A stretch of 64,000 bases of DNA from Oxalobacteraceae bacterium. Its GTDB lineage: Bacteria > Pseudomonadota > Gammaproteobacteria > Burkholderiales > Burkholderiaceae_D. Each line of letters begins with the position of its first letter. Position 1 is the first letter of the stretch. Made by a program: the position numbers and the translations under genes. A model generated the notes under the pieces. It was not told where the DNA came from. It made no database searches and saw nothing but the letters and a program-made list of their open reading frames with translations. This document shows positions 37,921 to 47,458 of this stretch, piece after piece. The stretch lies in the NCBI GenBank assembly GCA_021151485.1, contig JAGKXB010000005.1:14463-78462 (forward strand). Direction: 5' to 3'.

Positions 37921-38520
37921 ATGCGTAACTCTCAACAAAACCCTCCTCGCCTCCCCTTGTTACCACGTCTAATTTTTATGAGCCGCTGGTTGCAGTTGCC
38001 ACTGTATCTCGGACTAATTTTGGCGCAATGCGTCTACGTTTTCCACTTTTGGGTTGAACTCAAGGATTTGATCGGCGCTGCGTTGGGCAATCAATCTGCG
38101 TTGGAACATATTTTTGATGCCATTACCGTTGATGGCGCCAGTAGACCCAGCAAGTTGAATGAATCCACCATCATGTTGGTCGTGCTAGGTTTGATCGACG
38201 TAGTCATGATTTCTAACCTGCTCATTATGGTAATCGTCGGTGGGTATGAAACCTTTGTTTCCCGTCTCGGCCTGGATCAACATCCAGACCAACCGGAATG
38301 GCTGTCGCATGTCAATGCATCAGTACTGAAGACCAAACTGGCGATGGCGATTATCGGGATTTCCTCGATTCACTTACTCAAAACCTTTATCAACGCCAAA
38401 GCGTACGATGAAAAAACATTGATTGCACAAACGGTGATTCACATCGTGTTCTTGCTCTCTGCGCTGGCAATTGCGTATTGCGACCGTATCATGACGGTTA
38501 CACATCAATCGCATCATTGA
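37921..38520 (+). CDS. YqhA-family (UPF0114) inner-membrane protein
   Basis: A 199-residue protein with about four hydrophobic helices (LYLGLILAQCVYVFHFWVEL, STIMLVVLGLIDVVMISNLLIMVIVGGYETFVSR, AMAIIGISSIHLLKTFI, VIHIVFLLSALAIAYCDRI). Segments GGYETFVSRL and WLSHVNASVLKTKLAMAIIGISSIHLLKTF are characteristic of UPF0114, whose function is unknown. It is longer than E. coli YqhA by an N-terminal Pro-rich stretch and C-terminal residues. It precedes fumarase by 58 nt. Confidence 0.88.
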   Translation: MRNSQQNPPRLPLLPRLIFMSRWLQLPLYLGLILAQCVYVFHFWVELKDLIGAALGNQSALEHIFDAITVDGASRPSKLNESTIMLVVLGLIDVVMISNLLIMVIVGGYETFVSRLGLDQHPDQPEWLSHVNASVLKTKLAMAIIGISSIHLLKTFINAKAYDEKTLIAQTVIHIVFLLSALAIAYCDRIMTVTHQSHH

Positions 38521-38578
38521 TTAAAAATATCAATTATTAAAATTTTAATTATCAAATCATTAAAAATCATTAGAAACC

Positions 38579-40099
38579 ATGACTATTATTAAACAAGACG
38601 ATTTAATCGAATCGGTTGCCGCAGCGCTGCAATACATTAGCTATTACCATCCACTCGACTTTATCCAACATTTGGCACGCGCTTACGAGACCGAACAAAG
38701 CCCTGCTGCCAAAGATGCCATCGCGCAAATTCTCACCAATTCCCGTATGTGCGCCGAAGGAAAACGCCCGATTTGCCAAGATACCGGCATCGTCAATGTA
38801 TTCCTCAAAATCGGGATGGAGGTGCGTTTTGAAGGCTTTAACAATCGCTCCATCAGCGATGCCATCAACGAAGGCGTGCGCCGGGCTTACAACCTCTCCG
38901 ACAACAAATTGCGCGCCTCCATCGTGGCAGATCCACATTTCGCACGTACCAATACCAAAGACAACACGCCCGCCGTCATCCACATGGAATTGGTGCCGGG
39001 CAATACCATCGACGTGCAAGTCGCGGCCAAAGGCGGTGGCTCGGAAAATAAATCCAAATTTGTCATGCTCAATCCTTCTGATTCATTGGTCGATTGGGTC
39101 ATGAAAACCGTTCCCACCATGGGCGCAGGCTGGTGCCCACCTGGCATGTTGGGGATTGGTATCGGCGGCACAGCTGAAAAAGCCATGTTGATGGCGAAAG
39201 AAGTCTTGATGGAAGACATCAATATGTCGGACTTGCTGCAACGCGGCCCACAAAACAAGACCGAAGAATTGCGTATCGAGTTGTACGAAAAAATCAATGC
39301 GCTAGGTATCGGTGCGCAAGGTTTGGGCGGTTTGACCACCGTGCTGGACGTCAAAATCATGATGCATCCTACGCATGCCGCATCCAAACCGGTCGCCATG
39401 ATTCCTAATTGCGCTGCAACCCGCCATGCGCATTTTGTGCTAGATGGCTCTGGCCCAGCTTACATTGAGCCACCGCTGTTATCGGAATGGCCCGATGTTA
39501 GCTGGGCGCCTGATACAGAGAGATCCCAACGTGTCGATCTCAACACCTTGACCAAAGAACAGGTCGCTTCCTGGAAACCCGGTCAAACCTTACTGCTGAA
39601 CGGCAAAATGTTAACCGGTCGCGATGCTGCGCACAAACGCATTCAAGACATGTTATCCAAAGGAGAAAAATTACCGGTCGACTTCACCAATCGCGTCATT
39701 TACTACGTCGGCCCCGTTGATCCAGTCCGTGATGAAGTGGTCGGCCCCGCTGGCCCTACCACAGCAACACGCATGGATAAGTTCACCGACATGATGCTAG
39801 AACAAACCGGCTTAATCGCGATGATAGGCAAAGCCGAACGTGGCCCAGCGACGATTGCATCCATTAAACAACATCAATCGGCGTATTTGATGGCCGTTGG
39901 CGGTGCGGCTTATTTGGTTTCCAAAGCTATCAAGCACGCCAAAGTCGTTGGTTTTGAGGATTTGGGCATGGAAGCGATTTACGAATTTGACGTGCAAGAT
40001 ATGCCAGTCACCGTTGCGGTTGATTCCCAAGGTGTCTCAGTACACACAACTGGCCCGCAAGAATGGCAAGCACTCATCAGCAAAATGTCATCGCATTGA
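38579..40099 (+). CDS. fumA: Class I (iron-sulfur) fumarate hydratase
   Basis: Interconverts fumarate and malate in the citric acid cycle. The 506-residue fused alpha-beta form of the oxygen-sensitive [4Fe-4S] enzyme has cluster cysteines in RPICQDTGIVNVF (near 65), GAGWCPPGMLGIGIGG (near 184) and IPNCAATRHAHF (near 280). The beta part includes VGPAGPTTATRMD. It is followed by murI 8 nt later, so the two may be co-transcribed. Confidence 0.96.
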   Translation: MTIIKQDDLIESVAAALQYISYYHPLDFIQHLARAYETEQSPAAKDAIAQILTNSRMCAEGKRPICQDTGIVNVFLKIGMEVRFEGFNNRSISDAINEGVRRAYNLSDNKLRASIVADPHFARTNTKDNTPAVIHMELVPGNTIDVQVAAKGGGSENKSKFVMLNPSDSLVDWVMKTVPTMGAGWCPPGMLGIGIGGTAEKAMLMAKEVLMEDINMSDLLQRGPQNKTEELRIELYEKINALGIGAQGLGGLTTVLDVKIMMHPTHAASKPVAMIPNCAATRHAHFVLDGSGPAYIEPPLLSEWPDVSWAPDTERSQRVDLNTLTKEQVASWKPGQTLLLNGKMLTGRDAAHKRIQDMLSKGEKLPVDFTNRVIYYVGPVDPVRDEVVGPAGPTTATRMDKFTDMMLEQTGLIAMIGKAERGPATIASIKQHQSAYLMAVGGAAYLVSKAIKHAKVVGFEDLGMEAIYEFDVQDMPVTVAVDSQGVSVHTTGPQEWQALISKMSSH

Positions 40100-40107
40100 A
40101 TGCATCC

Positions 40108-40929
40108 ATGACCAACGCCAATGCACCGATAGGTATCTTTGATTCTGGTCTGGGTGGCCTATCGGTGCTGCGGCATATTGCTGCTCAGCTACCCAAAGAG
40201 CATTTGCTGTATTTTGCTGATTCTGGTTTCGCACCCTATGGTGAAAAATCAACATCGTGGCTGATTGAACGTTCGCTGGCGATCGCGGATTTTTTCATGC
40301 AACAAAACGTCAAAGCACTCGTCGTTGCCTGCAACACCGCCACCGCCGCTGCGATCAAAGCATTACGTGCCCGCTATCCTGATCTAGTTTTAATTGGCGT
40401 CGAACCAGGTTTAAAACCCGCCGCTGCCCTAACCCACAGCAAAATCATCGGTGTCTTGGCGACGGAATGCACCTTATCCAGCGAAAAATTCACCCAACTA
40501 CGAAAACAAATCAGTGCTGCTAGCCAGGTCACATTTTTGCCACAAGCGTGCATAGGATTAGCAGATCAAGTCGAAAAAGGTGAGCTAAACTCCCCCGCCA
40601 CCATCGCCCTACTGCAAACCTATATCGCACCTTTGATCCAACAAGGTGCCGATACGCTAGTGCTGGGCTGCACACATTACCCGTTTCTGCAAACGTTAAT
40701 CGAAGAGATTGCGCAACAACATCAAGGCAAAAATCAGCCCGCTATCCACATCGTCGATACGGGCGCATCCGTTGCCCGGCACTTAACACGTTTATTGATT
40801 GAAAATAATTTACAACGCGACCACGATGCACGCATCAAATTAGAGGCTTACACCAGCGGCAACAAAACTGTGCTGGAAGACGCGTTTTTAACCTTATTGC
40901 AATTGCATCCACCTGTCACGGCCATTTAA
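40108..40929 (+). CDS. murI: Glutamate racemase
   Basis: Supplies D-glutamate for peptidoglycan. About 273 residues: IGIFDSGLGGLSVLRHI at the start, FADSGFAPYGEKS, first catalytic Cys in VVACNTATAAA, second in LGCTHYPFL. The ATG at 40108 gives the family N-terminus; a longer frame overlapping fumA was rejected. Confidence 0.97.
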   Translation: MTNANAPIGIFDSGLGGLSVLRHIAAQLPKEHLLYFADSGFAPYGEKSTSWLIERSLAIADFFMQQNVKALVVACNTATAAAIKALRARYPDLVLIGVEPGLKPAAALTHSKIIGVLATECTLSSEKFTQLRKQISAASQVTFLPQACIGLADQVEKGELNSPATIALLQTYIAPLIQQGADTLVLGCTHYPFLQTLIEEIAQQHQGKNQPAIHIVDTGASVARHLTRLLIENNLQRDHDARIKLEAYTSGNKTVLEDAFLTLLQLHPPVTAI

Positions 40930-40974
40930 TTCGCTACATCACCCGCCAAATAACTATTTTTTGAATATTTTTAT

Positions 40975-41003
40975 TTGCCAGACAAGAGCAAAGTTTGTAT
41001 AAT
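40975..41003 (+). promoter_or_regulatory. tRNA-His promoter
   Basis: TTGCCA (40975-40980), 17 nt, TATAAT (40998-41003), followed by a CGCC discriminator and the tRNA 20 nt on. A strong sigma-70 promoter. Confidence 0.8.
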
Positions 41004-41022
41004 CGCCAGCTCTTCATGCAGT

Positions 41023-41099
41023 GGTGGTCGTAGCTCAGTTGGTAGAGTCCAGGATTGTGATTCCTGTTGTCGTGGGTTCGAACCCCATCGATCACCCCA
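41023..41099 (+). tRNA. tRNA-His (anticodon GTG)
   Basis: A 77-nt cloverleaf with encoded CCA. The extra G at position -1 (41023), needed by HisRS, pairs with C73. Anticodon loop TTGTGAT, T-loop GGTTCGAACC. Confidence 0.97.
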
Positions 41100-41111
41100 C
41101 AGAATAAAATC

Positions 41112-41145
41112 AAAGAGTCACATGCTTCGGCTGTGACTCTTTTTT
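41112..41145 (+). terminator. Intrinsic terminator of tRNA-His
   Basis: An 11-bp stem (AAAGAGTCACA with TGTGACTCTTT) capped by a short TTCGG-containing loop and followed by a T run. Confidence 0.9.
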
Positions 41146-41172
41146 ATTTTGTCTTAGAAAGTCGATGTATCA

Positions 41173-41598
41173 ATGATTAAATATTTCTTCTACGCAATCT
41201 TACTTACGTTAACAGCATGCAGTTCAACCCATGACCTTAAACGCGATGGGTTGAATATTTTTGGTGGTGGATTTATAGATGAAGAGCTTGGCCCTGGCGT
41301 TTATTTTATTAAGGCATTTAGTAATACTTCTCTAATTTCAACACCAAAATCTGCCGCAAATACATTCGAATACAGAGCCAAACAACTTTGCCCCATCGGA
41401 TACGAAGAAATTCGCACATTATCAAATGCATATCAATCCATGACTCCGGGGTCAGATATTCCCATTCCAAACAAACCAGGATTTTTTATGCAAGGCCCTC
41501 AAATGGTTATTACATCCAAAATTGGACACATTCGCTGTAACGATGCTCCAATCACTATTAATGAAGCGAAATCTCTCGTGACTGCCAATGGTGAATAG
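41173..41598 (+). CDS. Putative lipoprotein of unknown function
   Basis: A 141-residue protein. The N-terminus MIKYFFYAILLTLTACSS is a lipoprotein signal with the lipidated Cys at residue 16 (LTAC). The mature part includes GPGVYFIKAFSNTS and, near residue 70, EYRAKQLCPIGYEEI, resembling small outer-membrane lipoproteins with one internal Cys pair. I cannot name the family. It ends 19 nt before the convergent ppx stop. Confidence 0.7.
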   Translation: MIKYFFYAILLTLTACSSTHDLKRDGLNIFGGGFIDEELGPGVYFIKAFSNTSLISTPKSAANTFEYRAKQLCPIGYEEIRTLSNAYQSMTPGSDIPIPNKPGFFMQGPQMVITSKIGHIRCNDAPITINEAKSLVTANGE

Positions 41599-41617
41599 AA
41601 ATTGTAGTCAATGAAAA

Positions 41618-43084
41618 TCAATTCCCCCTCACCACAAACTCCACCCCTACTTCTTTCCACCACGCCTGCTCTTTCTCCAACCAAAACGATAAGGTCGGAT
41701 GATCCGCAATCCGATCCTGCTTCATCTCACACTCAATTTTGTTTTTCATTTTCAGGCGTAGCTGGCTAAAGTCAATTTTCAAGCGGCAATGCATAAACAT
41801 AATCGCCAAACGAAGCGCCAGTACGGCTTTGGCGAAATCGGCATCGATCAGCGCTTCGCTGACTTTGCGTAAATTGCCTTTTTGACTCAGCGCCAACCTA
41901 CTCATGGTACGTTGTTCGCGGGTAGTGAAGCCGGGTAAGTCGGCGTTTTCAATCAAATAGGCCGCATGTTTATGGTAATTCGTCTGCGAAACCGCCATGC
42001 CGGCTTCGTGCAACAAAGCGCTCCAATACAGATATTTTTCCAACGCATCAGATTCTGGTTTGAGCTGGCGAAACAGCACCACTGCATCATCCGCCACACG
42101 ATTGGCACGGATTGAGTCGACGTGAAAATGCTGAGAAAACTCTCGCACAGCTTGCTCGCGTCGGTCACGTCTGGTGGAGCGCAGGTATAAATCCCACATC
42201 ACACCCATACGCAATCCAGCGGCAATGGGCTGCAAAGCTGGAATTTCTAATTCCTGCACCAGGGCAATCAAAATCGCCAGGCCGCCGATGATGGTGCCGG
42301 CACGATCGGGATTCAGCCCGGGCATGATGATTTTTTCAACGTGGCCAAATTCAATAAAACGCGATTTGAGTGCCACCAAACTGTCATAAGACAAATCACC
42401 ATTACCCAGATTGTTCTTGGAAATCACGTCATAAATTGCCCGTACCGTACCAGACGAGCCGTAAGCGTTTTGCCAATGTTGCGGCAAGTACGGTGGTGCG
42501 GCGTCTTCAAAACGCGAGCGTGCGGACAATATCGCCGCATCGTAACAAGCAGCGTCAATATGGCCAGCGGGGAAAAACGTCAGGCTCTGCCCCACTGTCC
42601 CGACACCAAATGATTCCACACGTTCAATGCTGTGCCCATCACCCAAAATCAATTCGGTTGATCCACCGCCAATATCGATGACCAAGCGCTTCTCATGTGC
42701 TGTGCCATTCGACACGGCCAACAAACTGGCGACGCCCATGTAAATCAAGCGCCCCTCTTCTTCGCCCGAAATAATTTCTATTGGATAACCGATGGCTTTT
42801 TCGGCTAAGGGCAAAAAAAGCGCGACGTTCTTGGCGATGCGGAACGTATTGGTGGCCACCACTCTGACCGCATCTAATGAATAATTGCGCAAGATGCGAT
42901 TAAACCCCTTGAGCGATGTAATCGCCGACTGAATCGCTGCCTCACTCAAATACCCATCGCTATCCAGACCGGCAGCAAGACGAATCGGGTCGCGCATACT
43001 TTTGATCACACGAATGGCAACGCCGTCGTGTTGGCCTATTTGCATACGAAAACTATTCGAACCCAAATCAATTGCAGCGAACAT
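41618..43084 (-). CDS. ppx: Exopolyphosphatase / Ppx-GppA phosphatase
   Basis: Releases phosphate from polyphosphate chains and may act on pppGpp. About 488 residues of the actin/ASKHA superfamily: IDLGSNSFRMQIG (P-loop 1), TNTFRIAKN, SGEEEGRLIYMG, VIDIGGGSTELILG (phosphate 2) and GSSGTVRAI. The C-terminal HD-like helical domain carries LHEAGM. I set the start at the ATG at 43084, giving MFAAIDLGSNS; 29 upstream in-frame residues are not part of the family. Divergent from ppk, the opposing enzyme. Confidence 0.96.
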   Translation of the reverse strand: MFAAIDLGSNSFRMQIGQHDGVAIRVIKSMRDPIRLAAGLDSDGYLSEAAIQSAITSLKGFNRILRNYSLDAVRVVATNTFRIAKNVALFLPLAEKAIGYPIEIISGEEEGRLIYMGVASLLAVSNGTAHEKRLVIDIGGGSTELILGDGHSIERVESFGVGTVGQSLTFFPAGHIDAACYDAAILSARSRFEDAAPPYLPQHWQNAYGSSGTVRAIYDVISKNNLGNGDLSYDSLVALKSRFIEFGHVEKIIMPGLNPDRAGTIIGGLAILIALVQELEIPALQPIAAGLRMGVMWDLYLRSTRRDRREQAVREFSQHFHVDSIRANRVADDAVVLFRQLKPESDALEKYLYWSALLHEAGMAVSQTNYHKHAAYLIENADLPGFTTREQRTMSRLALSQKGNLRKVSEALIDADFAKAVLALRLAIMFMHCRLKIDFSQLRLKMKNKIECEMKQDRIADHPTLSFWLEKEQAWWKEVGVEFVVRGN

Positions 43085-43314
43085 GTGATTACCCCACTTA
43101 AAACTGAGAAGAATGAGAAGACTAAAATGACGTATCGCCAGCACACTACAGAAAATAAACTGGCACAACAAGAAAATTTAACTGAATACCGAATTCTGTA
43201 TTTTCTTTGAATACATGAAATACGCATGAAATAATTCCATGTCAGACTAGCGGGCTTTTGTTTACCCATATTTATACCGATTTACGCTGACAGATCTTTA
43301 AAGGCTTTTGATAC

Positions 43315-45372
43315 ATGCACAGTTTTCCACACGAACAATTCCTGAATCGAGAACTCAGCCTGTTGGAGTTTAATCGGCGCGTCTTGGCGCAAGCCGAAGA
43401 TCCGCGCACGCCATTGCTGGAACGACTACGTTTTCTGTGCATTTTTAGTAGCAATATGGACGAATTTTATGAAATTCGCGTCGCTGGCCTGCAAGAAAAA
43501 ATCAAATTGCACTCCACCAGCACTGGCCCTGATGGCTTTCATGCTAGCAAAATCTTTACCCTACTAAACGACAAAGTACGGGAATTAGTCAACCATCAAT
43601 ATCACTTATTTAACCAAGTATTAATACCTGAATTGGCGAAACAAAATATCCGTTTCCTACGTCGCAGAAACTGGACACCACAGCAAGCAGAATGGATTAA
43701 AGCGTATTTTTTTCGCGAATTAATGCCCGTTTTAACACCTATCGGTTTAGATCCAGCGCACCCTTTCCCACGCGTACTGAATAAAAGTTTGAATTTTGCG
43801 ATTGAACTAGAAGGCAAAGATGCGTTTGGACGGCATTCTGGCGTGGCGATTGTGCAAGCGCCCAAGGCTTTGCCCAGAGTCATCCACCTGCCAGCGACGA
43901 TTGCTGGTGGCGAATATGGCTTCGTGCTGCTTTCATCCATCCTGCGTGCGCATATGGAAGAATTGTTTGCTGGCATGCACGTCCGTGGCTGCTACCAATT
44001 CCGCGTTACACGCAATAGCGAACTGTTTGTAGATGAAGAAGAAATCAAGAACCTGCGCGATGCCTTGCAAGGTGAATTACCGCAACGGCATTTCGGCAAT
44101 GCAGTCCGATTAGAATTGGCTGCAGACTGCTCACCGAATATGATTACCTTTTTACAAAATCAATTCGAACTGCGTGAAGCGGATATTTTTCTGGTCGATG
44201 GTCCTGTCAATTTGGTGCGTTTATTACAAGTTCATAGCTGGGTGGATAGACCAGATTTGAAATACGTACCCTTTCAACCTAGCTTGCCCAAACCCTTGGT
44301 TAAACAAGCAGACATGTTTAGCGCCATACGTAAACACGATATTTTGCTACACCACCCATATCAATCGTTTACACCTGTGGTCGAATTCATCCGCCAAGCT
44401 GCGCATGATCCAAACGTTGTTGCTATCAAACAAACCGTGTACCGAGCAGGACAAGATTCAGCGCTTTTATACGCTTTAATTGATGCTGCACGCAGTGGTA
44501 AAGAAGTCACCGTCGTTGTAGAGCTACTAGCGCGTTTTGAAGAGGAGGCCAATATCAACTGGGCCGAACAATTAGAACAAGTCGGTGCGCACGTCGTGTA
44601 CGGTGTAGTCGGCTATAAGGCCCACGCCAAAATGGCGTTGGTAGTACGACGTGAAGCTGGACAATTGAAACGCTATATTCACCTCGGCACCGGCAATTAC
44701 CACACACAGACCACTAAGTTTTATACCGATTTCGGCTTACTCACCAGTAACGAAGCCATGGCTAACGACGTGGCGAATATTTTTCAGGAATTAACAGGAT
44801 TAGGCCACCCAAGCAAATTGGCACATTTGTGGCAGTCACCTTTTACCCTACATCAAGGATTGATGGATGCGATACAACAAGAAATTGCACATGCCAAAGC
44901 TGGGCACAAAGCCCTGATCATCGCCAAAATGAACGCTTTGCTAGAACCCAAACTGATTCAAGCGTTGTATCAAGCATCCTGCGCTGGCGTCAAAATAGAA
45001 TTAATTGTTCGCGGTGCGTGCGCATTACGTCCTGGGATTGCCAATTTGTCAGAAAATATTCGCGTGCGCTCCATCATTGGGCGCTTTTTGGAACATACAA
45101 GGGTATTTTATTTTTACAATAACAAAAAAGAGGATGTACGTTTATCCAGCGCAGATTGGATGGATCGCAATCTTTTCCGCCGTATTGAAGTATGTTTCCC
45201 AGTTTTGGATAAACGCTTGAAAAAACGTGTCATTCAAGAAGGGTTAAAACCTTACCTAAAAGACAATATTGAATCATGGGAAATGGATGCAGATGGTCAT
45301 TATCGCCGCCGCCGTCGACGTACCACCCTCTACTCTGCCCAAAGTACTCTACTTAACACATTAGCTAATTAA
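43315..45372 (+). CDS. ppk: Polyphosphate kinase 1
   Basis: Polymerises the ATP gamma-phosphate into polyphosphate. The 685 residues show NRELSLLEFNRRVLAQAED at the start, IKQTVYRAGQDSALLYALIDAARSGKEVTVVVELLARFEEEANI, the phospho-histidine region YKAHAKMALVVRRE and HLGTGNYHTQTTKFYTD, and FLEHTRVFYFYNN. The 230-nt ppx-ppk divergent region shows no clear Pho box to me. Confidence 0.98.
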   Translation: MHSFPHEQFLNRELSLLEFNRRVLAQAEDPRTPLLERLRFLCIFSSNMDEFYEIRVAGLQEKIKLHSTSTGPDGFHASKIFTLLNDKVRELVNHQYHLFNQVLIPELAKQNIRFLRRRNWTPQQAEWIKAYFFRELMPVLTPIGLDPAHPFPRVLNKSLNFAIELEGKDAFGRHSGVAIVQAPKALPRVIHLPATIAGGEYGFVLLSSILRAHMEELFAGMHVRGCYQFRVTRNSELFVDEEEIKNLRDALQGELPQRHFGNAVRLELAADCSPNMITFLQNQFELREADIFLVDGPVNLVRLLQVHSWVDRPDLKYVPFQPSLPKPLVKQADMFSAIRKHDILLHHPYQSFTPVVEFIRQAAHDPNVVAIKQTVYRAGQDSALLYALIDAARSGKEVTVVVELLARFEEEANINWAEQLEQVGAHVVYGVVGYKAHAKMALVVRREAGQLKRYIHLGTGNYHTQTTKFYTDFGLLTSNEAMANDVANIFQELTGLGHPSKLAHLWQSPFTLHQGLMDAIQQEIAHAKAGHKALIIAKMNALLEPKLIQALYQASCAGVKIELIVRGACALRPGIANLSENIRVRSIIGRFLEHTRVFYFYNNKKEDVRLSSADWMDRNLFRRIEVCFPVLDKRLKKRVIQEGLKPYLKDNIESWEMDADGHYRRRRRRTTLYSAQSTLLNTLAN

Positions 45373-45387
45373 GTCAGGTTACGCACT

Positions 45388-45479
45388 CGTCGCTCCCACT
45401 GATTTAGGCGAGAAACCAGTGTATTACTCACTCAATCTAATCTAGGATTAAAAACACCATTCGGCCGGATAAACGACGG
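45388..45479. repeat. Palindromic intergenic repeat, decayed copy
   Basis: The left arm (CGTCGCTCCCACTGATTTAGG..., CCAGTG) is clearly related to the copies at 15358, 55252 and 61869. The right arm is badly eroded; only a CGACGGGAG-like end remains. It separates ppk from trmB. Confidence 0.55.
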
Positions 45480-45533
45480 GAGTGTAAAATCGAGGCTAAC
45501 GAACCATCTCGATTTAACTTTTATGTGATTTAT

Positions 45534-46292
45534 ATGCCAACAAACGATCCCATCAACGATCCTATCCAGACCCCCACCAACAATCTCGCAGAGAAAAAAA
45601 ACAGAAGTCCACTTTACGACCCAAGCGAACACCGCATTCGCAGTTTTGTAACGCGTGCCGGGCGCTTATCAGTTGCACAGGGACGCGCGATGGATACGCT
45701 GGGGCCACAATTTTGCATTCCCTACACAAAATCGATACTCAATTTTGAACAAAGCTTTGGACGCACAGCCCCCACCATCTTTGAAATCGGATTTGGTATG
45801 GGCGAAACCAGCGCACACATTGCTGCTGGCATGCCAGACAAAAATTTCATCGGCGTCGAAGTCCATACACCCGGAGTCGGCAGCTTGCTTAAACAAATCG
45901 GTGAACGCAGTTTATCTAATCTGCGCCTGATTCAACACGATGCAGTCGAAGTCATCACCAACATGATCCCACCAACATCGCTAGCGGGTGTGCATATTTT
46001 CTTCCCCGACCCATGGCACAAAGCACGCCATAACAAAAGGCGTTTAATCCAATCACCTTTTGTCGCATTGCTAGCCTCCCGCATCGCACCAGGAGGCTAT
46101 TTACACTGCGCCACCGACTGGCAAGATTATGCGGAACAAATGTTGGATGTGTTAAGTGCTGAACCCACATTGCAAAACACAGCTAATGGCTATGCCTTAC
46201 GACCGGACTACCGTCCCGTAACCAAATTCGAAAACCGGGGCGTTCGTTTGGGACATGGTGTCTGGGATTTGCTGTTTCACAAGCGTAGTTGA
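45534..46292 (+). CDS. trmB: tRNA (guanine-N7-)-methyltransferase
   Basis: Makes m7G46 in tRNA variable loops. SAM motif [15 protein letters not shown] (about 82-96), [30 protein letters not shown] (active-site Asp and tRNA contacts) and the C-terminal [18 protein letters not shown] use the ATG at 45534; a GTG at 45525 would add three residues. The last 96 nt are shared with the convergent leucine-rich-repeat gene, an unusually long overlap. Confidence 0.96.
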   Translation: MPTNDPINDPIQTPTNNLAEKKNRSPLYDPSEHRIRSFVTRAGRLSVAQGRAMDTLGPQFCIPYTKSILNFEQSFGRTAPTIFEIGFGMGETSAHIAAGMPDKNFIGVEVHTPGVGSLLKQIGERSLSNLRLIQHDAVEVITNMIPPTSLAGVHIFFPDPWHKARHNKRRLIQSPFVALLASRIAPGGYLHCATDWQDYAEQMLDVLSAEPTLQNTANGYALRPDYRPVTKFENRGVRLGHGVWDLLFHKRS

Positions 46293-46922
46293 ATTACTAC
46301 TGACACCAACATTCATTTGTTGTTTCGTTTGCCGCGAACGAACTTTTTTTAGATTTGTATTTTTTGAAGAAGTGGGTACATCAGCCACGCCAATTTGAAA
46401 TTTAAAGAGGGCATTGAGAAAAGCTGGATTTTGCCCTCTATCAATATCTATAGGACTCTCTCTATGTATCGCTAATAATTGACCAGTAGACTCACTCACG
46501 GAAGTTGGGCTCACTCTACGGTCATCCAATAATATCTTCACGTTTGGCAATGCCTTATGAATATCTGCAATTGAGATACTTAATTCTGGGTTCCCGCGTA
46601 AATCCAACGTTTCTAATGACAACAACACCCCCAAATCTGATGGTAATCTTTGCAAAAAAGTATTGCTTAAATTCAATTCCTTAAGTTGTGTCAAAAATGG
46701 CAATAAATTTTTGGGGAAATCAATGATCGTACATCCTGACAAATCTAAAAAAGTCTGCTGTTTTTCTCGACATTCATCCACTCGCAAATTGGCTTGTTCT
46801 GACAAACTGTCTAACTCCATCATAGCCAAATTAAATTTTTTTTCACTTTTCTCACCTATATTTGAGTAACTTACTGAACTGCTAACAATTCTAGAATTAT
46901 TACTATTATTAACCTGGAACAT
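46197..46922 (-). CDS. Leucine-rich-repeat protein of unknown function
   Basis: A 241-residue protein. Residues about 57-132 carry three LRRs on the LxxLxLxxN/C pattern ([48 protein letters not shown]). The N-terminus is polar and Ser/Asn-rich, with no signal peptide and no membrane helix. The C-terminal 100 residues are low-complexity and basic. The gene is AT-rich, and its 3' 96 nt run through the trmB 3' end on the other strand. No Shine-Dalgarno precedes the ATG at 46922; an internal ATG at 46823 is possible. Such LRR proteins are often protein-binding and sometimes host-directed; nothing here proves secretion. Confidence 0.65.
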   Translation of the reverse strand: MFQVNNSNNSRIVSSSVSYSNIGEKSEKKFNLAMMELDSLSEQANLRVDECREKQQTFLDLSGCTIIDFPKNLLPFLTQLKELNLSNTFLQRLPSDLGVLLSLETLDLRGNPELSISIADIHKALPNVKILLDDRRVSPTSVSESTGQLLAIHRESPIDIDRGQNPAFLNALFKFQIGVADVPTSSKNTNLKKVRSRQTKQQMNVGVSSNSTTLVKQQIPDTMSQTNAPVFEFGYGTVVRS

Positions 46923-47301
46923 AAAAATATTATTAAATTGATAATTAATTTGACATAAAAAAAAGAAAAAATTAAGAATAAATACATATCCCCAATCATT
47001 TTTCTTGCTTTTTAAATAATATCATAAAAACATTGTTTTATTTTTAATTAAGTAAAAAATAAACAACAAAATCCAACTTTGCAACCAACCAACACTACTC
47101 AGGCTCAATTTGGACGGTATTGAAGGATCAAAAGACACAAATTCCAGCTCTAGGCGAAGATAAGCGAGGAATATTCATTTATTAATTAACAAATGAATAC
47201 AGGTAATACAGATTAAATAATTTACCGAACGGATTTTCTATATAAAACAATCCGTGAAACAATGGAAAAATGCTCGGATTTTTTGATAGAATACGGCCCG
47301 C
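46923..47301. other. AT-rich intergenic region
   Basis: The 379-nt spacer between the LRR gene and tRNA-Thr is strongly AT-rich at 46930-47090, with A and T runs. At 47230-47254 CGGATT and AATCCG could form a small hairpin. TAGAAT at 47287-47292 is a likely -10 for the tRNA. I see no gene. Confidence 0.5.
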
Positions 47302-47377
<76 letters not shown>

Positions 47378-47382
47378 GTAAT

Positions 47383-47412
47383 AAAAATGGGCTCCAACGG
47401 GGCCCATTTTTA
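47383..47412 (+). terminator. Intrinsic terminator of tRNA-Thr
   Basis: A 10-bp stem AAAAATGGGC/GCCCATTTTT with a 9-nt loop, six bases after the tRNA 3' end. Confidence 0.88.
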
Positions 47413-47458
47413 TTAAAACTAACGCAATAGTAGTCACTCACTTTTTAGTTCCCCTACT

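Noticed and set aside
43085..43314. Pho box between ppx and ppk
   Set aside because: The region contains a CTGACAG-like string but no pair of CTGTCAT-type repeats 11 nt apart.
46197..46922. Calling the LRR protein a type III effector
   Set aside because: No secretion genes, chaperone or hrp/T3SS promoter box are visible in the window, and LRRs alone do not show export.
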